Part shown: piece by piece, positions 1 to 8,581 of the stretch
How positions within the stretch are numbered: the first letter of the stretch is position 1
Layout of the letters: each line of letters opens with the position of its first letter
NCBI RefSeq assembly: GCF_021730305.1
Contig: NZ_CP032674.1
Span: 1,659,001-1,723,000, forward strand
Origin: Xanthobacter sp. YC-JY1
Lineage (GTDB): Bacteria; Pseudomonadota; Alphaproteobacteria; Rhizobiales; Xanthobacteraceae
Length of the DNA: 64,000 bases
Direction: 5' to 3'
Notes under the pieces: generated by a model
Told to the model about the DNA's origin: nothing
The model's input: only the letters and a program-made list of their open reading frames with translations
Database searches by the model: none
Position numbers and translations under genes: made by a program

Positions 1-438
1 GAGAAGGTGTTCGCCGTGAACGTCACCGGCGGCTTCCTCTGCGCGCGCGCTGCGGTGCCGTCCATGACGGCGCGGGGCGGCGGTGCCATCGTGAACGTCT
101 CGTCCATCATGGGGCTGAGCGGTGGCGGGCCCTATCCCAACCCGGCCTATCAGGCGAGCAAGGGGGCGGTGGTGAATTTCACCCGCGCGCTGGCCATCGA
201 GTTGGCGCCGGTGAAGATCCGCGTCAATGCGGTTGCGCCCACCTGGGTGCGCACGCCCTTCATCGATCCGCTGATGCGCGATCCGGACAGGCTCGCCGCC
301 ATCGAGAAGCTGATGCCGCTCGGCCGCATCGCCGAGCCGGAGGAGGTGGCGGACGCCATCCTGTTCCTCGCGAGCCCCATGGCGGCGATGGTGACCGGCC
401 ATGTGCTGGCGGTGGACGGCGGCTTCCTCGCCCAGTGA
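1..438 (+). CDS. SDR family oxidoreductase, C-terminal part (cut by window edge)
   Basis: This frame is open from base 1, so the N-terminal NAD(P)-binding Rossmann half lies outside the window. The visible part has the classical short-chain dehydrogenase core: the NVSS serine segment, the catalytic YxxxK as YQASK, the following helix that packs the dimer, and the C-terminal VDGGF motif typical of FabG-like enzymes. It is an NAD(P)(H)-dependent alcohol or keto reductase. The substrate cannot be told from the sequence. It ends shortly before the convergent apbE gene, so it belongs to an operon that lies mostly to the left. The family is certain and the role unknown. Confidence 0.9.
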   Translation, partial: EKVFAVNVTGGFLCARAAVPSMTARGGGAIVNVSSIMGLSGGGPYPNPAYQASKGAVVNFTRALAIELAPVKIRVNAVAPTWVRTPFIDPLMRDPDRLAAIEKLMPLGRIAEPEEVADAILFLASPMAAMVTGHVLAVDGGFLAQ

Positions 439-481
439 GACGCCCGGCGCAATGGACGGGAAGGCGGTCCGCCCCCGGCCT

Positions 482-1456
482 CTACGCTGCGGCGGCCTGA
501 GCCAGCGGTCCCGTTCCCTCCATTGTGCCGTCCGCGCGCACGAAAAGCGCCGCGAGGCCGAGGCGGCGGGCGAGGGCCGGTCCCTCGCTGGCCCCGCGCA
601 CCAGCAGAGCGGTCGCCCAGGCGTCCGCCGCCATGCAGGTCTCGCCGAGCACGGTGACGGCGCACAGGTCGTTTTCCAGCGGCGCACCCCGCGCCGGGTC
701 CATGGTGTGGGAGAGGACGCGACCGGCCACTTCCACCCGATGGCGATAATTTCCCGAGGTGGCGACGGCGGCGCCGGAGAGTTCCAGCACGCCGAGAATG
801 TCCCGCTCGCCGGCGGATGGCCGCTCATGCGCCACCGTCCACGGCCGGCCGTCCGGCTTCAGGCCTTCGGCGCGCATCTCGCCGTCGATGCCCACCAGCC
901 AGGAGGAGAGGCCGGCCCCGCGCATCTCGCGGGCCAGCTCATCCACGCCGAAGCCCTTGGCGATGCCGGCCAGATCGAGCCGGAGCGGCGCCAGCCGGCG
1001 GGCGCGGCAGCCGGCCGGATCGAGCTGCAAGGTCTTGGGCGGCTCGAACGAGGGCCGGCCGGCAAGCCCCGCGATGCGTCCGCCATCGGGTCCCGGCGAC
1101 GCGCCGAAGCCCCATGCCCTCACCAGATCGCCCACCCCGATGTCGAACGCCCCGCCCGAGAGGCGGCCGATCTCGAGCGCGGTCGAGAGGACGTGCATCA
1201 GCTCGCGGGGGATGGGCATCCACGCCCCGATGGGCGCGGCGTTCAGCCGTTCCAGATCGGAATCGGGCCGGAAGGTCGACATCTGCTGTTCCACCTTCTC
1301 CACCGCGGCCTGGAGGCGGCGGGTGAGCGCCGCTTCCTCCACATCGTCGGCGGCAAAGAAGGTGGCGGACCAGCGGGCGCCCATGGCCGGTCCGCTCAGG
1401 GCGTGGCGCCGGAGCGCCGTCGCATCCCGACCCGCATCAATAGACATCTTCGACAT
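482..1456 (-). CDS. apbE: FAD:protein FMN transferase
   Basis: This is an ApbE-family flavin transferase, which in the periplasm moves FMN from FAD onto a Ser/Thr of target proteins using Mg2+. At 324 aa it has the usual family length. An MGARWS segment lies near the N-terminus (family MGTxW), SGAAVATSG lies in the core, and the TMDPARG segment marks the C-terminal metal and FAD site. The ATG start overlaps the end of the upstream PepSY/flavodoxin reductase by 20 bp, which implies translational coupling. The likely substrate is the DUF2271 protein two genes upstream, which carries a flavinylation-like motif. No clear lipobox or signal peptide is visible at the chosen start, so the export route is uncertain. 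Confidence 0.9.
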   Translation of the reverse strand: MSKMSIDAGRDATALRRHALSGPAMGARWSATFFAADDVEEAALTRRLQAAVEKVEQQMSTFRPDSDLERLNAAPIGAWMPIPRELMHVLSTALEIGRLSGGAFDIGVGDLVRAWGFGASPGPDGGRIAGLAGRPSFEPPKTLQLDPAGCRARRLAPLRLDLAGIAKGFGVDELAREMRGAGLSSWLVGIDGEMRAEGLKPDGRPWTVAHERPSAGERDILGVLELSGAAVATSGNYRHRVEVAGRVLSHTMDPARGAPLENDLCAVTVLGETCMAADAWATALLVRGASEGPALARRLGLAALFVRADGTMEGTGPLAQAAAA

Positions 1457-3644
1457 AGCGTCCGCTCGATTTGAGGGTGGGAAGGTCGAGGCCCAGCGGG
1501 CGCACCACCGGCTCCAGCGCGCGGGTCACGGCCTCGGCCATGTCCCGGCCGCCGCAGACGAGGATCTGCGCGCCCTGCTTCACCAGTTCCCGCAGGCGCG
1601 GGGCATCGGCGGCAATGCGGTCCTGCACATAGGCGCTCTCGTCCGCATCCCGCGAGAAGGCAGTGCGCAGCGTGGTCAGCCGCCGCTCGGCGAGGTGCTG
1701 GGCCAGCTCGTGCTCATAGAGGAAGTCGGAGGCCGCGCTCCGCCCGCCCCAATAGAGATGCACCGGCCGGCCCGCCGCATTGGCCCGCACGAAGCCGGCC
1801 AGCGGCCCGATGCCGGCCCCCGCGCCGATGAGGATGAGCGGGCCGCGTCCCTTGGCCGGACGGAAGGTGGGATTCTCGCGGATGAAGGCATCGATGCCCT
1901 CGCCGGGCCGCAGCCCGTGCAGGAAGGTGGAGCACAGGCCGCCTTCGCGCAGCCGCACGCAGATTTCCAGCACGTCGTCGCGGGTGGAGGAGGCCAGCGA
2001 ATAAAAGCGCGGCATGGCATCCCCGGGCCTCCCTTGTCCCGGCGGCACGATGCCCACGAGGTCGCCGGCCTCGAAGGCGGGCAGGGGGCCGGGCGCGCCG
2101 GTGCGCGGGTCAACGGGCGCGGTGAAGCGCAGGATCGCCACGGGCGCGCCCACCGCCTCGCCGTAAAGCTCCCGCCCCACGAGCACCAGCCGGGTGGTCT
2201 TGGGCGGCTCCGCCACATGGGTGAGCGTGAGGTCGTGCCCCAGCACGTCTCCCAGATCGTGCCCCCATTGGGCGAATTCCTGGGGCGAGCGGCGATCCAC
2301 CCGTTTCATGGGCAGGAGCTGCGGGCAGCCGCGCGCGTCCAGCGCATCGGCGACATCACGCGCGAACCGGCAGAAATGCGGGAAGCTGCGATCGCCGAAG
2401 CCCAGCACCGCCACCGCCGGCTGCCCCGGCAGCTTTGCGAGGCGGGACAGGAACAGTCTGGCCGATTGGGGCGCCGCCCCCTCGCCATAGGTGGCGGCGA
2501 GCACCAGCACGCGCGGGGCGGCAAGATGTGCCGCGCTCACATCGTTCATGGCGGCGGTGTGGACCTTGTGACCGGCGGCGACGAGGGCCTTGTGCAGGGT
2601 GCCCGCGAAGCCCCAGGTGGAATTGCCCTCGCTGCCCACGAGGATCACCGTATCCGCCGCCCGAGCCGGGACATTGGCGGTGATGCGCGGCCGCGCCGCC
2701 CGCCGCCGCAGCCACAGGACGAGGCCGGTTCCGCCGAGCACGGGGACCATGGCCGAGGCGAGGCCCAGGAACAGGCCGAGCACCCAGGCGCCGCGCCCGG
2801 TGTGCAGCGTGCGCACGAGGTCGTTCATCCGCTCCAGCGTGGTTGCCGGCGTCATGGCTAGGGTGGCGCCGGTGGCGGCATCCACCAGCCGCTCGCCGTC
2901 GGCGGCGACGAGGGTGAAGACGTCGGTGGGGTCGGCGGGATCGGGGAAGGTGAGCTCGCGCAGATCCCGGAGCTTCACGGTGTTCAGGCCGGTGAGCGTG
3001 CCGACGGGAGCCGGCGCGCCGCCGCTGGCGGTGACGGCGGGGGTCGTCGCCACCGTTTCCGGCAAAAGCCCGAAGGTGCCGGCCGACATCCACAGGCCGG
3101 TCAGCGACGACAGGAGCAGGCCCACGGCCGCGAGCCGGCCGAGTTCGCCATGCCAGCGCTGCGCCGGGGTGCCGCGGATGGGCCGCAGCAGCGCGCTCAT
3201 GCCGCCGAGCCGGCGGGCCAGCAGCAGGAGGCCGGACAGGCTGAGGCCGAGCATCGCCAGCGCGCCGATGGCCGCCCCCACGCGCCCCGCATCGCCCAAC
3301 AGGAAGGCGCGGTGCAGGTTGGTGATGAAACGAATGGTGTCCGACACCGCGTAAGGCCCCAGCCCCGCGCCGGTGGCGGGGTCGATGCGTTCCACGCCGC
3401 GCGTGCCGCCCTCATCGAAGGCCGCCGTGAGGCTGCCGTCCGCCCGCAGCCGGATGGCGCTGACGCCGGGATGGCGCGCGGCGACCTGGGCCGCGACGTC
3501 CGCGACGCTGGCCGCCGCCGGGATCGCCGGTACGGCGGCGCGATCGAGCGCCGGCTGCACGGAAAGGACCACGCCGGTGAGGGCGGTGACGGCAAGGACC
3601 AGCGCCAGCGCGATGCCGGGCAGGCCATGGAGGCGGCGAAGCAT
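1437..3644 (-). CDS. PepSY-domain membrane protein fused to a flavodoxin/FAD/NAD(P)H reductase
   Basis: A 735-aa fusion. The N-terminal part, up to about residue 330, is a PepSY-type membrane region with a first transmembrane helix at about 5-27, a periplasmic domain and further helices ending in an RRR-rich cytoplasmic stretch. A flavodoxin-like domain begins at VGSEGNSTWGFAG. Ferredoxin-reductase-type FAD binding (RFYSLASS) and a nucleotide-binding domain (GAGAGIGPLAGF, CGGRD) follow. This is the layout of sulfite-reductase flavoprotein-like PepSY reductases, which pass electrons from cytosolic NAD(P)H across the inner membrane. It sits between the DUF2271 and apbE genes, 23 bp after the former and overlapping the latter. 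Inferred role: electron input to a flavinylated periplasmic carrier or to metal reduction. Confidence 0.88.
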   Translation of the reverse strand: MLRRLHGLPGIALALVLAVTALTGVVLSVQPALDRAAVPAIPAAASVADVAAQVAARHPGVSAIRLRADGSLTAAFDEGGTRGVERIDPATGAGLGPYAVSDTIRFITNLHRAFLLGDAGRVGAAIGALAMLGLSLSGLLLLARRLGGMSALLRPIRGTPAQRWHGELGRLAAVGLLLSSLTGLWMSAGTFGLLPETVATTPAVTASGGAPAPVGTLTGLNTVKLRDLRELTFPDPADPTDVFTLVAADGERLVDAATGATLAMTPATTLERMNDLVRTLHTGRGAWVLGLFLGLASAMVPVLGGTGLVLWLRRRAARPRITANVPARAADTVILVGSEGNSTWGFAGTLHKALVAAGHKVHTAAMNDVSAAHLAAPRVLVLAATYGEGAAPQSARLFLSRLAKLPGQPAVAVLGFGDRSFPHFCRFARDVADALDARGCPQLLPMKRVDRRSPQEFAQWGHDLGDVLGHDLTLTHVAEPPKTTRLVLVGRELYGEAVGAPVAILRFTAPVDPRTGAPGPLPAFEAGDLVGIVPPGQGRPGDAMPRFYSLASSTRDDVLEICVRLREGGLCSTFLHGLRPGEGIDAFIRENPTFRPAKGRGPLILIGAGAGIGPLAGFVRANAAGRPVHLYWGGRSAASDFLYEHELAQHLAERRLTTLRTAFSRDADESAYVQDRIAADAPRLRELVKQGAQILVCGGRDMAEAVTRALEPVVRPLGLDLPTLKSSGRYVEDVY

Positions 3645-3667
3645 TTTGGGGGGTGTCCGAAGGGGGA

Positions 3668-4138
3668 TCAGAAGGTGACGGTGAAGGATTTCACATAGCC
3701 CTTGCCGGCCACGGGCTTGCCCGATGCGGCAGAGGCGAGGGGCGCGACCACCTCGGAGGGATTGTCCATCCCGTCCTCGACCGCCGTGTCCACATGGACC
3801 TGGTAGCCGGCATCGATCATGGCATCGGCGAGATCGAGGGTGATCTTCAGCGTCTTGCCGGAGCCGATGCTGGCGCCGGTGATGCCGTCGATCTCGGTGG
3901 GGCGTCCGCCGGAGGCACGCTGCCAGTCGGAGAGGTGGCGGTAGTATTTCGCCTTGCCCCCGGCCATCCAGAGCGTGCCCTTGTAGGCGCCGGCCGCATC
4001 GGTGACGTAGAGCACCACATAGGCGCCGTTGCCGCCGTAGGGCTTCAGGGTGGTCTCGAACGTGACCTGCCGCGCCTCGGCCAGCACCGGCGAGAGCAGG
4101 GTGGCGGTGGCCGCCACGGCGGGAAGAACGAATTTCAT
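3668..4138 (-). CDS. DUF2271 exported protein, probable flavinylation target
   Basis: A 156-aa protein with a Sec signal peptide (hydrophobic segment ending near LAEA at about 18-22) and one DUF2271 domain. DUF2271 proteins commonly sit with ApbE and PepSY genes. The segment DGITGASIGS (D84 to S93) closely resembles the D-x-x-[ST]-G-A-[ST] signature that ApbE modifies in FMN-binding proteins, which makes S90 the likely FMN attachment site. That assignment is inference from the motif and context. The protein would act as a periplasmic one-flavin electron carrier taking electrons from the PepSY reductase encoded 23 bp downstream. Its terminal acceptor is unknown. Confidence 0.85.
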   Translation of the reverse strand: MKFVLPAVAATATLLSPVLAEARQVTFETTLKPYGGNGAYVVLYVTDAAGAYKGTLWMAGGKAKYYRHLSDWQRASGGRPTEIDGITGASIGSGKTLKITLDLADAMIDAGYQVHVDTAVEDGMDNPSEVVAPLASAASGKPVAGKGYVKSFTVTF

Positions 4139-4177
4139 CTGATTATTCCTTTGAAGGTGCGCGGGGTCGGCCGAGGG

Positions 4178-4531
4178 TCACTGCACCTCGACCTTGGGCC
4201 GGGCCTTGCCCTGGAACAGGCCGTTGTCCGGCACCGGCGCGGCGGGATCGGCCGGGCCGTTCTGCGGAACGGCACCGGCGCGGGCGCCCGGGCGGCCGTC
4301 ATCGTCGTCGTCGTCATCATCGTCGTCGTGATGGCGGCCGTGATGGCGCTCCTTGCCCTCCCGCCGGTGGTCATTGTCGGCGAGACGGAGGGGACGGGCG
4401 TCGGCGCGGGGGGCGTCGTCACGGCTGTGGAAGGGGAGGTCGAGGTGGTCGATCTGGGTCGCCGCCAGCGCGACGCCGAGGCCGGCGGTGGAGAGGAGGA
4501 GGGCGGTCCCGATCAGGGTGCGCGTCTTCAT
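4178..4531 (-). CDS. Small exported His/Asp-rich protein of unknown function
   Basis: A protein of about 117 aa with an N-terminal signal sequence (MKTRTLIGTALLL onward, cleavage after LAATQ or nearby). Past residue 60 it has a charged middle rich in His and Arg, then ten consecutive Asp residues, then a Pro/Ala tail ending KVEVQ. I chose the ATG at 4531 because GGAG lies 7 nt upstream; an in-frame start 45 nt earlier is possible. The gene lies between the histidine kinase and the DUF2271 gene on the same strand, so it is probably co-transcribed. The His/Asp cluster suggests divalent metal binding in the periplasm, but no known family is recognised. Confidence 0.6.
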   Translation of the reverse strand: MKTRTLIGTALLLSTAGLGVALAATQIDHLDLPFHSRDDAPRADARPLRLADNDHRREGKERHHGRHHDDDDDDDDDDGRPGARAGAVPQNGPADPAAPVPDNGLFQGKARPKVEVQ

Positions 4532-4611
4532 GGAGGGGCTCCGGCGTTTGATGACGCTGACACCCTCTCGAACCAACCTGACAGCCGCCTGAACCCCCTG
4601 CGGAATCGCGT

Positions 4612-5961
4612 TCAGCTTGCTGTCAGGTTCGCAGGTTCGGTAAAGCGCACGATGGCGCTGAAGCCCTCCGTCTCCCCCGGGATGGGCGAGGCAATCTCCA
4701 GCGATAGCCCCGCCCCGCGGCAGATGGCGGCGGCAATGGCGAGGCCGAGGCCCGAGCCCTCCGCCCCCGTCGGCCCCCGCTCGAACGGCCGCAGCAACTG
4801 GGCCATCCGTTCCGCCGGAACGACCGGGCCATGGTTGGAAATGTCGAGCCGGTCGGCGGTGAGGCGGACCTGGACCGGGGTGTCCGGTGCGCCATGTTTC
4901 AGTGCATTTTCAATGAGATTGCGGGCCAGAACTGCGAAGGCGTCGGGGTCGAGATCACTGACGGGCCCGCCCTCTGCCGCGATGCTCAGGTCGATGTCTT
5001 CTGCGCGTCCGGTCTGGCGGTCGAGGTCGGCGATCACATGGCGCAGTACGGGCGCGAGTGGCGCAGGCGCCTCCGCGAGCAGGCCGGCGCCTTCCGCCTT
5101 GGCCAGCTGGAGCAGCTTCTCCGACAGGCGCGAAAGGCGGCGCAGCGCGCCCGCGATGGTGCGCGCCCGCTCCTGCGCCGGCCCTTCCGGCAACTCCGCC
5201 ACGAGCCGCTGGGTCTGCGCCAGGGCGGCGGCGATGGGGGTGCGCAACTCATGGGCGCTGTTGGCGGCAAAGCCCCGCTCCGCCTCCAGCGCGCCGCGCA
5301 GGCGCTCCATGAGCGCATTCACGGCGCCGGCGACGGGTGCCATCTCCTCCGGCAAACCCTGCTCCGGCAACGGCGCGAGGTTGCCTCGCCCCCGGGCGGC
5401 GATGGCATGGCGGAAGGCGAGCACCGGCTTCAAGGTGAGGCGAAGCGTGAGCCAGACACCGGCAAGCGCGATGGGCACGAGGGCGACCAGCGGCCAGATG
5501 AGCGCCATGACCGCCCGCCAGACCGCGGCGGCGCGATGGTCCAGCTCCTCCGCCGTGGTGACGATGACGGTGCCCCGCACCGCCGCTTCCGTGTAGGTGC
5601 GCAGCCGGGGCGTGGTGTGAAAGCCGGGGGCGAGGCCGGCCGGAATGGCCATCTGCTCGGCATCGCTGGACTGGAGCAGCACACGGCCCTGGGCGTCGCG
5701 CACCACATAGGTGATGAATTCGCGGTGTGGGCCCACGGGCGGCATGTGGTGCGCACCGGCCCCGTCCTCGCGCGCGAGCAGCTCGGAATAAGCGAGGGGC
5801 AGCACACGCTGGGCCACCTCCTGCAACGCGCTGTCGAAGACCTCGTCGATCTCGTGCTGCAGCACCAGCCCGGCGACTGTCGCCGCGGCGAGCCACAGCG
5901 CGGCGACCGACAAAGCGAGCCACAGGCCGAGGCGCCGGCGCAGGCTCCAGCGCCCGCTCAT
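4612..5961 (-). CDS. Two-component sensor histidine kinase
   Basis: An inner-membrane sensor kinase of 449 aa. A first transmembrane helix (about 12-34) and a periplasmic sensor region of roughly 115 aa are followed by a second helix (about 150-175) and a HAMP-like linker. The dimerisation box is SAHELRTP with phospho-acceptor H237. An N-box (NLIENALKHG) and a GSGLGLAIA G-box complete the ATPase domain. The start overlaps the stop of the response-regulator gene by 4 bp (ATGA), so the two are translationally coupled. It heads the envelope redox operon downstream and presumably senses metal or redox stress. The signal is not readable from the sequence. The open frame continues 207 bp upstream inside the regulator gene and is not coding there. 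Confidence 0.93.
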   Translation of the reverse strand: MSGRWSLRRRLGLWLALSVAALWLAAATVAGLVLQHEIDEVFDSALQEVAQRVLPLAYSELLAREDGAGAHHMPPVGPHREFITYVVRDAQGRVLLQSSDAEQMAIPAGLAPGFHTTPRLRTYTEAAVRGTVIVTTAEELDHRAAAVWRAVMALIWPLVALVPIALAGVWLTLRLTLKPVLAFRHAIAARGRGNLAPLPEQGLPEEMAPVAGAVNALMERLRGALEAERGFAANSAHELRTPIAAALAQTQRLVAELPEGPAQERARTIAGALRRLSRLSEKLLQLAKAEGAGLLAEAPAPLAPVLRHVIADLDRQTGRAEDIDLSIAAEGGPVSDLDPDAFAVLARNLIENALKHGAPDTPVQVRLTADRLDISNHGPVVPAERMAQLLRPFERGPTGAEGSGLGLAIAAAICRGAGLSLEIASPIPGETEGFSAIVRFTEPANLTAS

Positions 5962-6629
5962 GCGCCGCCTCCCGGCGTACCCAGGCGATAGCCCATGCCG
6001 CGCACGGTCTCGATCACGTCGGCACCCAGCTTCTTGCGCAGGCGGGCCACATAGACCTCTATGGTGTTGCTCTCCACTTCCGCATCGAAGGAATAGAGCC
6101 GTTCCTCCAGTTGCGGCTTCGACATGAGCTGGTGCGGCCGCTGCACGAAGGCCTCGAACAGCGCCCATTCCCGCGCTGTCAGCGCGATGGTCTGCCCGGC
6201 ACGGCGCACCGAGCGGGCGGAAAGGTCCACCTCGATGTCGCCGAGCGTGACAAGCGGGTTGGGATTGCCCGCATAGCGCCGGCCCACGGCGCGGATGCGC
6301 GCCGACAGCTCGAACAGGTCGAACGGCTTCACCAGATAGTCGTCGGCGCCGGCATCAAGGGCGGCGATGCGGTCGGAGATCTGGTCGCGGGCGGTGAGTA
6401 CCATAACCGGCGTCGCATCGCCCGTGCTGCGCAGCTTCCGGAGGAAGTCGGAGCCGCGCCCGTCGGGCAGCATGAGGTCGAGAAGGATCAGATCGAAGGC
6501 CGCGGCATGGACGGCGTGCTCGGCATCCGCAAGGCGCGTGACCCAGTCGGCGCCGTGGCCGTCCGCGACGATCTGGTCGCGCACGGCCATGCCCAGGACG
6601 GGATCGTCTTCGATCAGCAGGATACGCAT
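5958..6629 (-). CDS. OmpR/PhoB-family response regulator
   Basis: A 223-aa regulator of the QseB/TctD type. The receiver domain has acidic residues E7, D8 and D9, phospho-acceptor D51 (LLDLMLP), T79 and K101 (DDYLVKPF). A winged-helix DNA-binding domain covers about 127-218 (LTAREWALFE and the recognition-helix region SNTIEVYVARLRKKLG). It is the first gene of the leftward operon and partner of the kinase whose start it overlaps. Likely targets are its own operon and the divergent small PepSY gene, across the 133-bp region 6630-6762. No operator was identified with confidence. Confidence 0.94.
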   Translation of the reverse strand: MRILLIEDDPVLGMAVRDQIVADGHGADWVTRLADAEHAVHAAAFDLILLDLMLPDGRGSDFLRKLRSTGDATPVMVLTARDQISDRIAALDAGADDYLVKPFDLFELSARIRAVGRRYAGNPNPLVTLGDIEVDLSARSVRRAGQTIALTAREWALFEAFVQRPHQLMSKPQLEERLYSFDAEVESNTIEVYVARLRKKLGADVIETVRGMGYRLGTPGGGA

Positions 6630-6762
6630 TTGTCACCTCGGCGGGGCGGGTGGCAATCTAGCGCGGCCGGACGTGGAAGGGGGGAGAGAATCTGCCTCGA
6701 CGTTCAGGTGGGTGTCAGCTGGGCATGCTTTTCATCGGGCTTGATCGGAAGGAGTCTGTGCG

Positions 6763-7050
6763 GTGAAGCGCTCGGGGTTGGCATTGCGTAATATCCTGGC
6801 GGGCCTGGTCGTTGCCGCCCTTGCCGCCACGCCAGCGGTCGCGGGGCACGATTGCAATGTGCCTCTGGCTGACTGGCAGCCGCGGGACGCGCTGCAGAAG
6901 AAGCTGGAGGCCGAAGGCTGGACGGTGGTCTCCATCCGCTCGGACGATGGCTGCTACAAGGTGCGCGCCACCAACGCGCAGGGCGCGCGGCTGAGGGCTA
7001 AATTCGACCCCGCCCGCCTGGAGCCGATCCCCGACCGGGATGACGATTGA
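6763..7050 (+). CDS. Small exported PepSY-domain protein
   Basis: A 95-aa protein with a GTG start and a good ribosome site (GGAAGGAG at 6747-6754). A signal peptide of about 27 residues ends at VAGHD. The remaining 65 residues form one short PepSY-like repeat (ALQKKLEAEGWTVVSIR, then a DGCYKVRA strand) containing two Cys. Such proteins are commonly induced by, and sit beside, PepSY-associated two-component systems. It is transcribed away from the response-regulator gene and is probably part of its regulon. Exact function unknown; it may bind or modulate the envelope redox partners. Confidence 0.75.
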   Translation: MKRSGLALRNILAGLVVAALAATPAVAGHDCNVPLADWQPRDALQKKLEAEGWTVVSIRSDDGCYKVRATNAQGARLRAKFDPARLEPIPDRDDD

Positions 7051-7121
7051 TCGGCGGGGCAGTCGAGCTGCCGGCACTCTCGGAGCGGAATGCCCGCCCG
7101 GTTCCACCCTGCTCCCGTTCG

Positions 7122-7823
7122 TCAGGCGCTCAGAAAGCGCATGCGCAGGGCCTGGTCGGACATGAGGTCCTGCGAGCTGCCGCTCCACACGATACGTCCC
7201 TTCTCCAGGATGTGGTGGCGGTCGGCGAAGCGGCAGAGCATGTCGATGTTCTTGTCGATCACCAGCACCGACTGGCCGCGTTCCCTTATGCGCACCAGCG
7301 CATCCCAGATCTCGCGGCGGATGCGGGGCGCGAGACCCTCCGTCGCCTCATCGAGAATGAGCAGGCGGGGATTGGTCATCAGCGCACGGCCGATGGAGAG
7401 CATCTGCTGCTCGCCGCCGGAGAGCAGGCCGGCGCTGCGGCGGGCGAGGGGGGTGAGGGCCGGGAACAGGCCATAGACCGCCTCCAGCGTCCACGGTGAG
7501 TTTGCCCGGCCGCGGTTCGCCGCCGTGGCGACGAGGTTTTCCTCAACGGTGAGATTGGGGAACACCTGCCTTCCCTCCGGCACGAGCGCGAGGCCGTTGC
7601 GGGTGACCTTGTAGGCCGGCAACCCCGAAATGCGCGTGCCGCGGAAGCGGATGTCGCCCTGGGTGAGGGAGACGAGGCCCATGATGGCGTTCACCGTCGT
7701 GGTCTTGCCCATGCCGTTGCGGCCGAGGAGCGTCACCACTTCGCCCTCGGCGATGGCAAGGTCGACGCCGAACAGCACCCGGCTCGAGCCATAGGCCGCT
7801 CCCACCTGCCGCAGCTCCAGCAT
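7122..7823 (-). CDS. livF: Branched-chain amino acid-type ABC transporter ATPase (LivF-like)
   Basis: An ABC ATPase of the LivF group, about 233 aa. Walker A is GRNGMGKTT, the signature is LLSGGEQQML, and Walker B is LLILDEATEGL. With LivG it powers the fused permease encoded upstream. A GTG at 7826 and an ATG at 7823 are both possible starts. I prefer the ATG because GGAGG lies 7 nt upstream of it. Either overlaps the end of livG, so the two are coupled. It is the last gene of the operon (dioxygenase, binding protein, LivHM, LivG, LivF). Substrate specificity of HAAT-family importers is broad, so the cargo is unknown. Confidence 0.9.
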   Translation of the reverse strand: MLELRQVGAAYGSSRVLFGVDLAIAEGEVVTLLGRNGMGKTTTVNAIMGLVSLTQGDIRFRGTRISGLPAYKVTRNGLALVPEGRQVFPNLTVEENLVATAANRGRANSPWTLEAVYGLFPALTPLARRSAGLLSGGEQQMLSIGRALMTNPRLLILDEATEGLAPRIRREIWDALVRIRERGQSVLVIDKNIDMLCRFADRHHILEKGRIVWSGSSQDLMSDQALRMRFLSA

Positions 7824-8581
7824 CACAGATCCTCCCCTTCGCCGCCGAGATAGGCGAGTTGCACGCGCGGATCGGCGCGCACCACTTCCGGCGGCCCGTC
7901 CGCCACCCGCGCGCCGGAGGCCAGCACGAAGACCCGGTCGGCGAGGCTGAAGACCGCTTCCATGTCGTGTTCCACCAGGAGAATGCTGAACCTCCCCTTC
8001 AGGCCGGTGATGAAGTCGATCATGCGGCGCGCCTCGGCGATGCCGAGCCCGGCCATGGGCTCATCCAGCAGCAGCACGCGCGGCTCGACGACGAGGGCCA
8101 TGGCGATTTCCAGAAGCCGCTTCTCCCCGTGGGAGAGCTGGGACGCCGGCCGGTCGGCGCACTCCGACAGGCCAAGGCCGGCGAGCTGCGCCTGTGCCTT
8201 GCGGCGCAGGGGCGCCTCTTCCGCCACCTCCCGCCAGAAATGGAAGCTGTGGCCGGCGTGCGCCTGGGCGGCGAGCGCGACGTTATCGAGGACGCTCAGC
8301 TCGGGGAAGATGCTGGCGACCTGGAAGGAGCGGGCAATGCCGAGCCGGGCACGGGCATCCATCGGCAGGCGGGAAATGTCCCGCCCCTCGAACATCACGG
8401 TGCCCGCATCGGGCCGGAGTGCGCCGGAGAGGAGATTGACAAAAGTGGTCTTGCCGGCCCCGTTGGGGCCGATCACCGCCACCAGCTCGCCCGCCGCGAG
8501 CTCGAAATCCACCGCATCGACCGCATTGAGCCCGCCGAACCTGCGGGTCACGCCCGCGGTCTGAAGAAGGGTCTTGCCCAT
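7823..8581 (-). CDS. livG: Branched-chain amino acid-type ABC transporter ATPase (LivG-like)
   Basis: A LivG-type ATPase of 252 aa, starting at MGKTLLQTAGVTRRFGG. Walker A is GPNGAGKTT, the signature LSHGEKRLLEIA, and Walker B LLLDEPMAGL, with the C-terminal extension typical of LivG. The ATG at 8581 lies 34 bp inside the end of the fused permease gene, and the gene's own stop overlaps livF. The open frame running further upstream, to 8893, is antisense-like filler with no domain. It partners with LivF to drive uptake of the ligand bound by the periplasmic protein encoded at 10572-11735. Confidence 0.9.
   Translation of the reverse strand: MGKTLLQTAGVTRRFGGLNAVDAVDFELAAGELVAVIGPNGAGKTTFVNLLSGALRPDAGTVMFEGRDISRLPMDARARLGIARSFQVASIFPELSVLDNVALAAQAHAGHSFHFWREVAEEAPLRRKAQAQLAGLGLSECADRPASQLSHGEKRLLEIAMALVVEPRVLLLDEPMAGLGIAEARRMIDFITGLKGRFSILLVEHDMEAVFSLADRVFVLASGARVADGPPEVVRADPRVQLAYLGGEGEDL

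Noticed and set aside
759-2861. Long rightward open frame opposite apbE and the PepSY reductase gene
   Set aside because: Low-complexity Arg/Ala/Gly/His translation with no family features, lying antisense to well-supported genes. This is a usual by-product of high GC.
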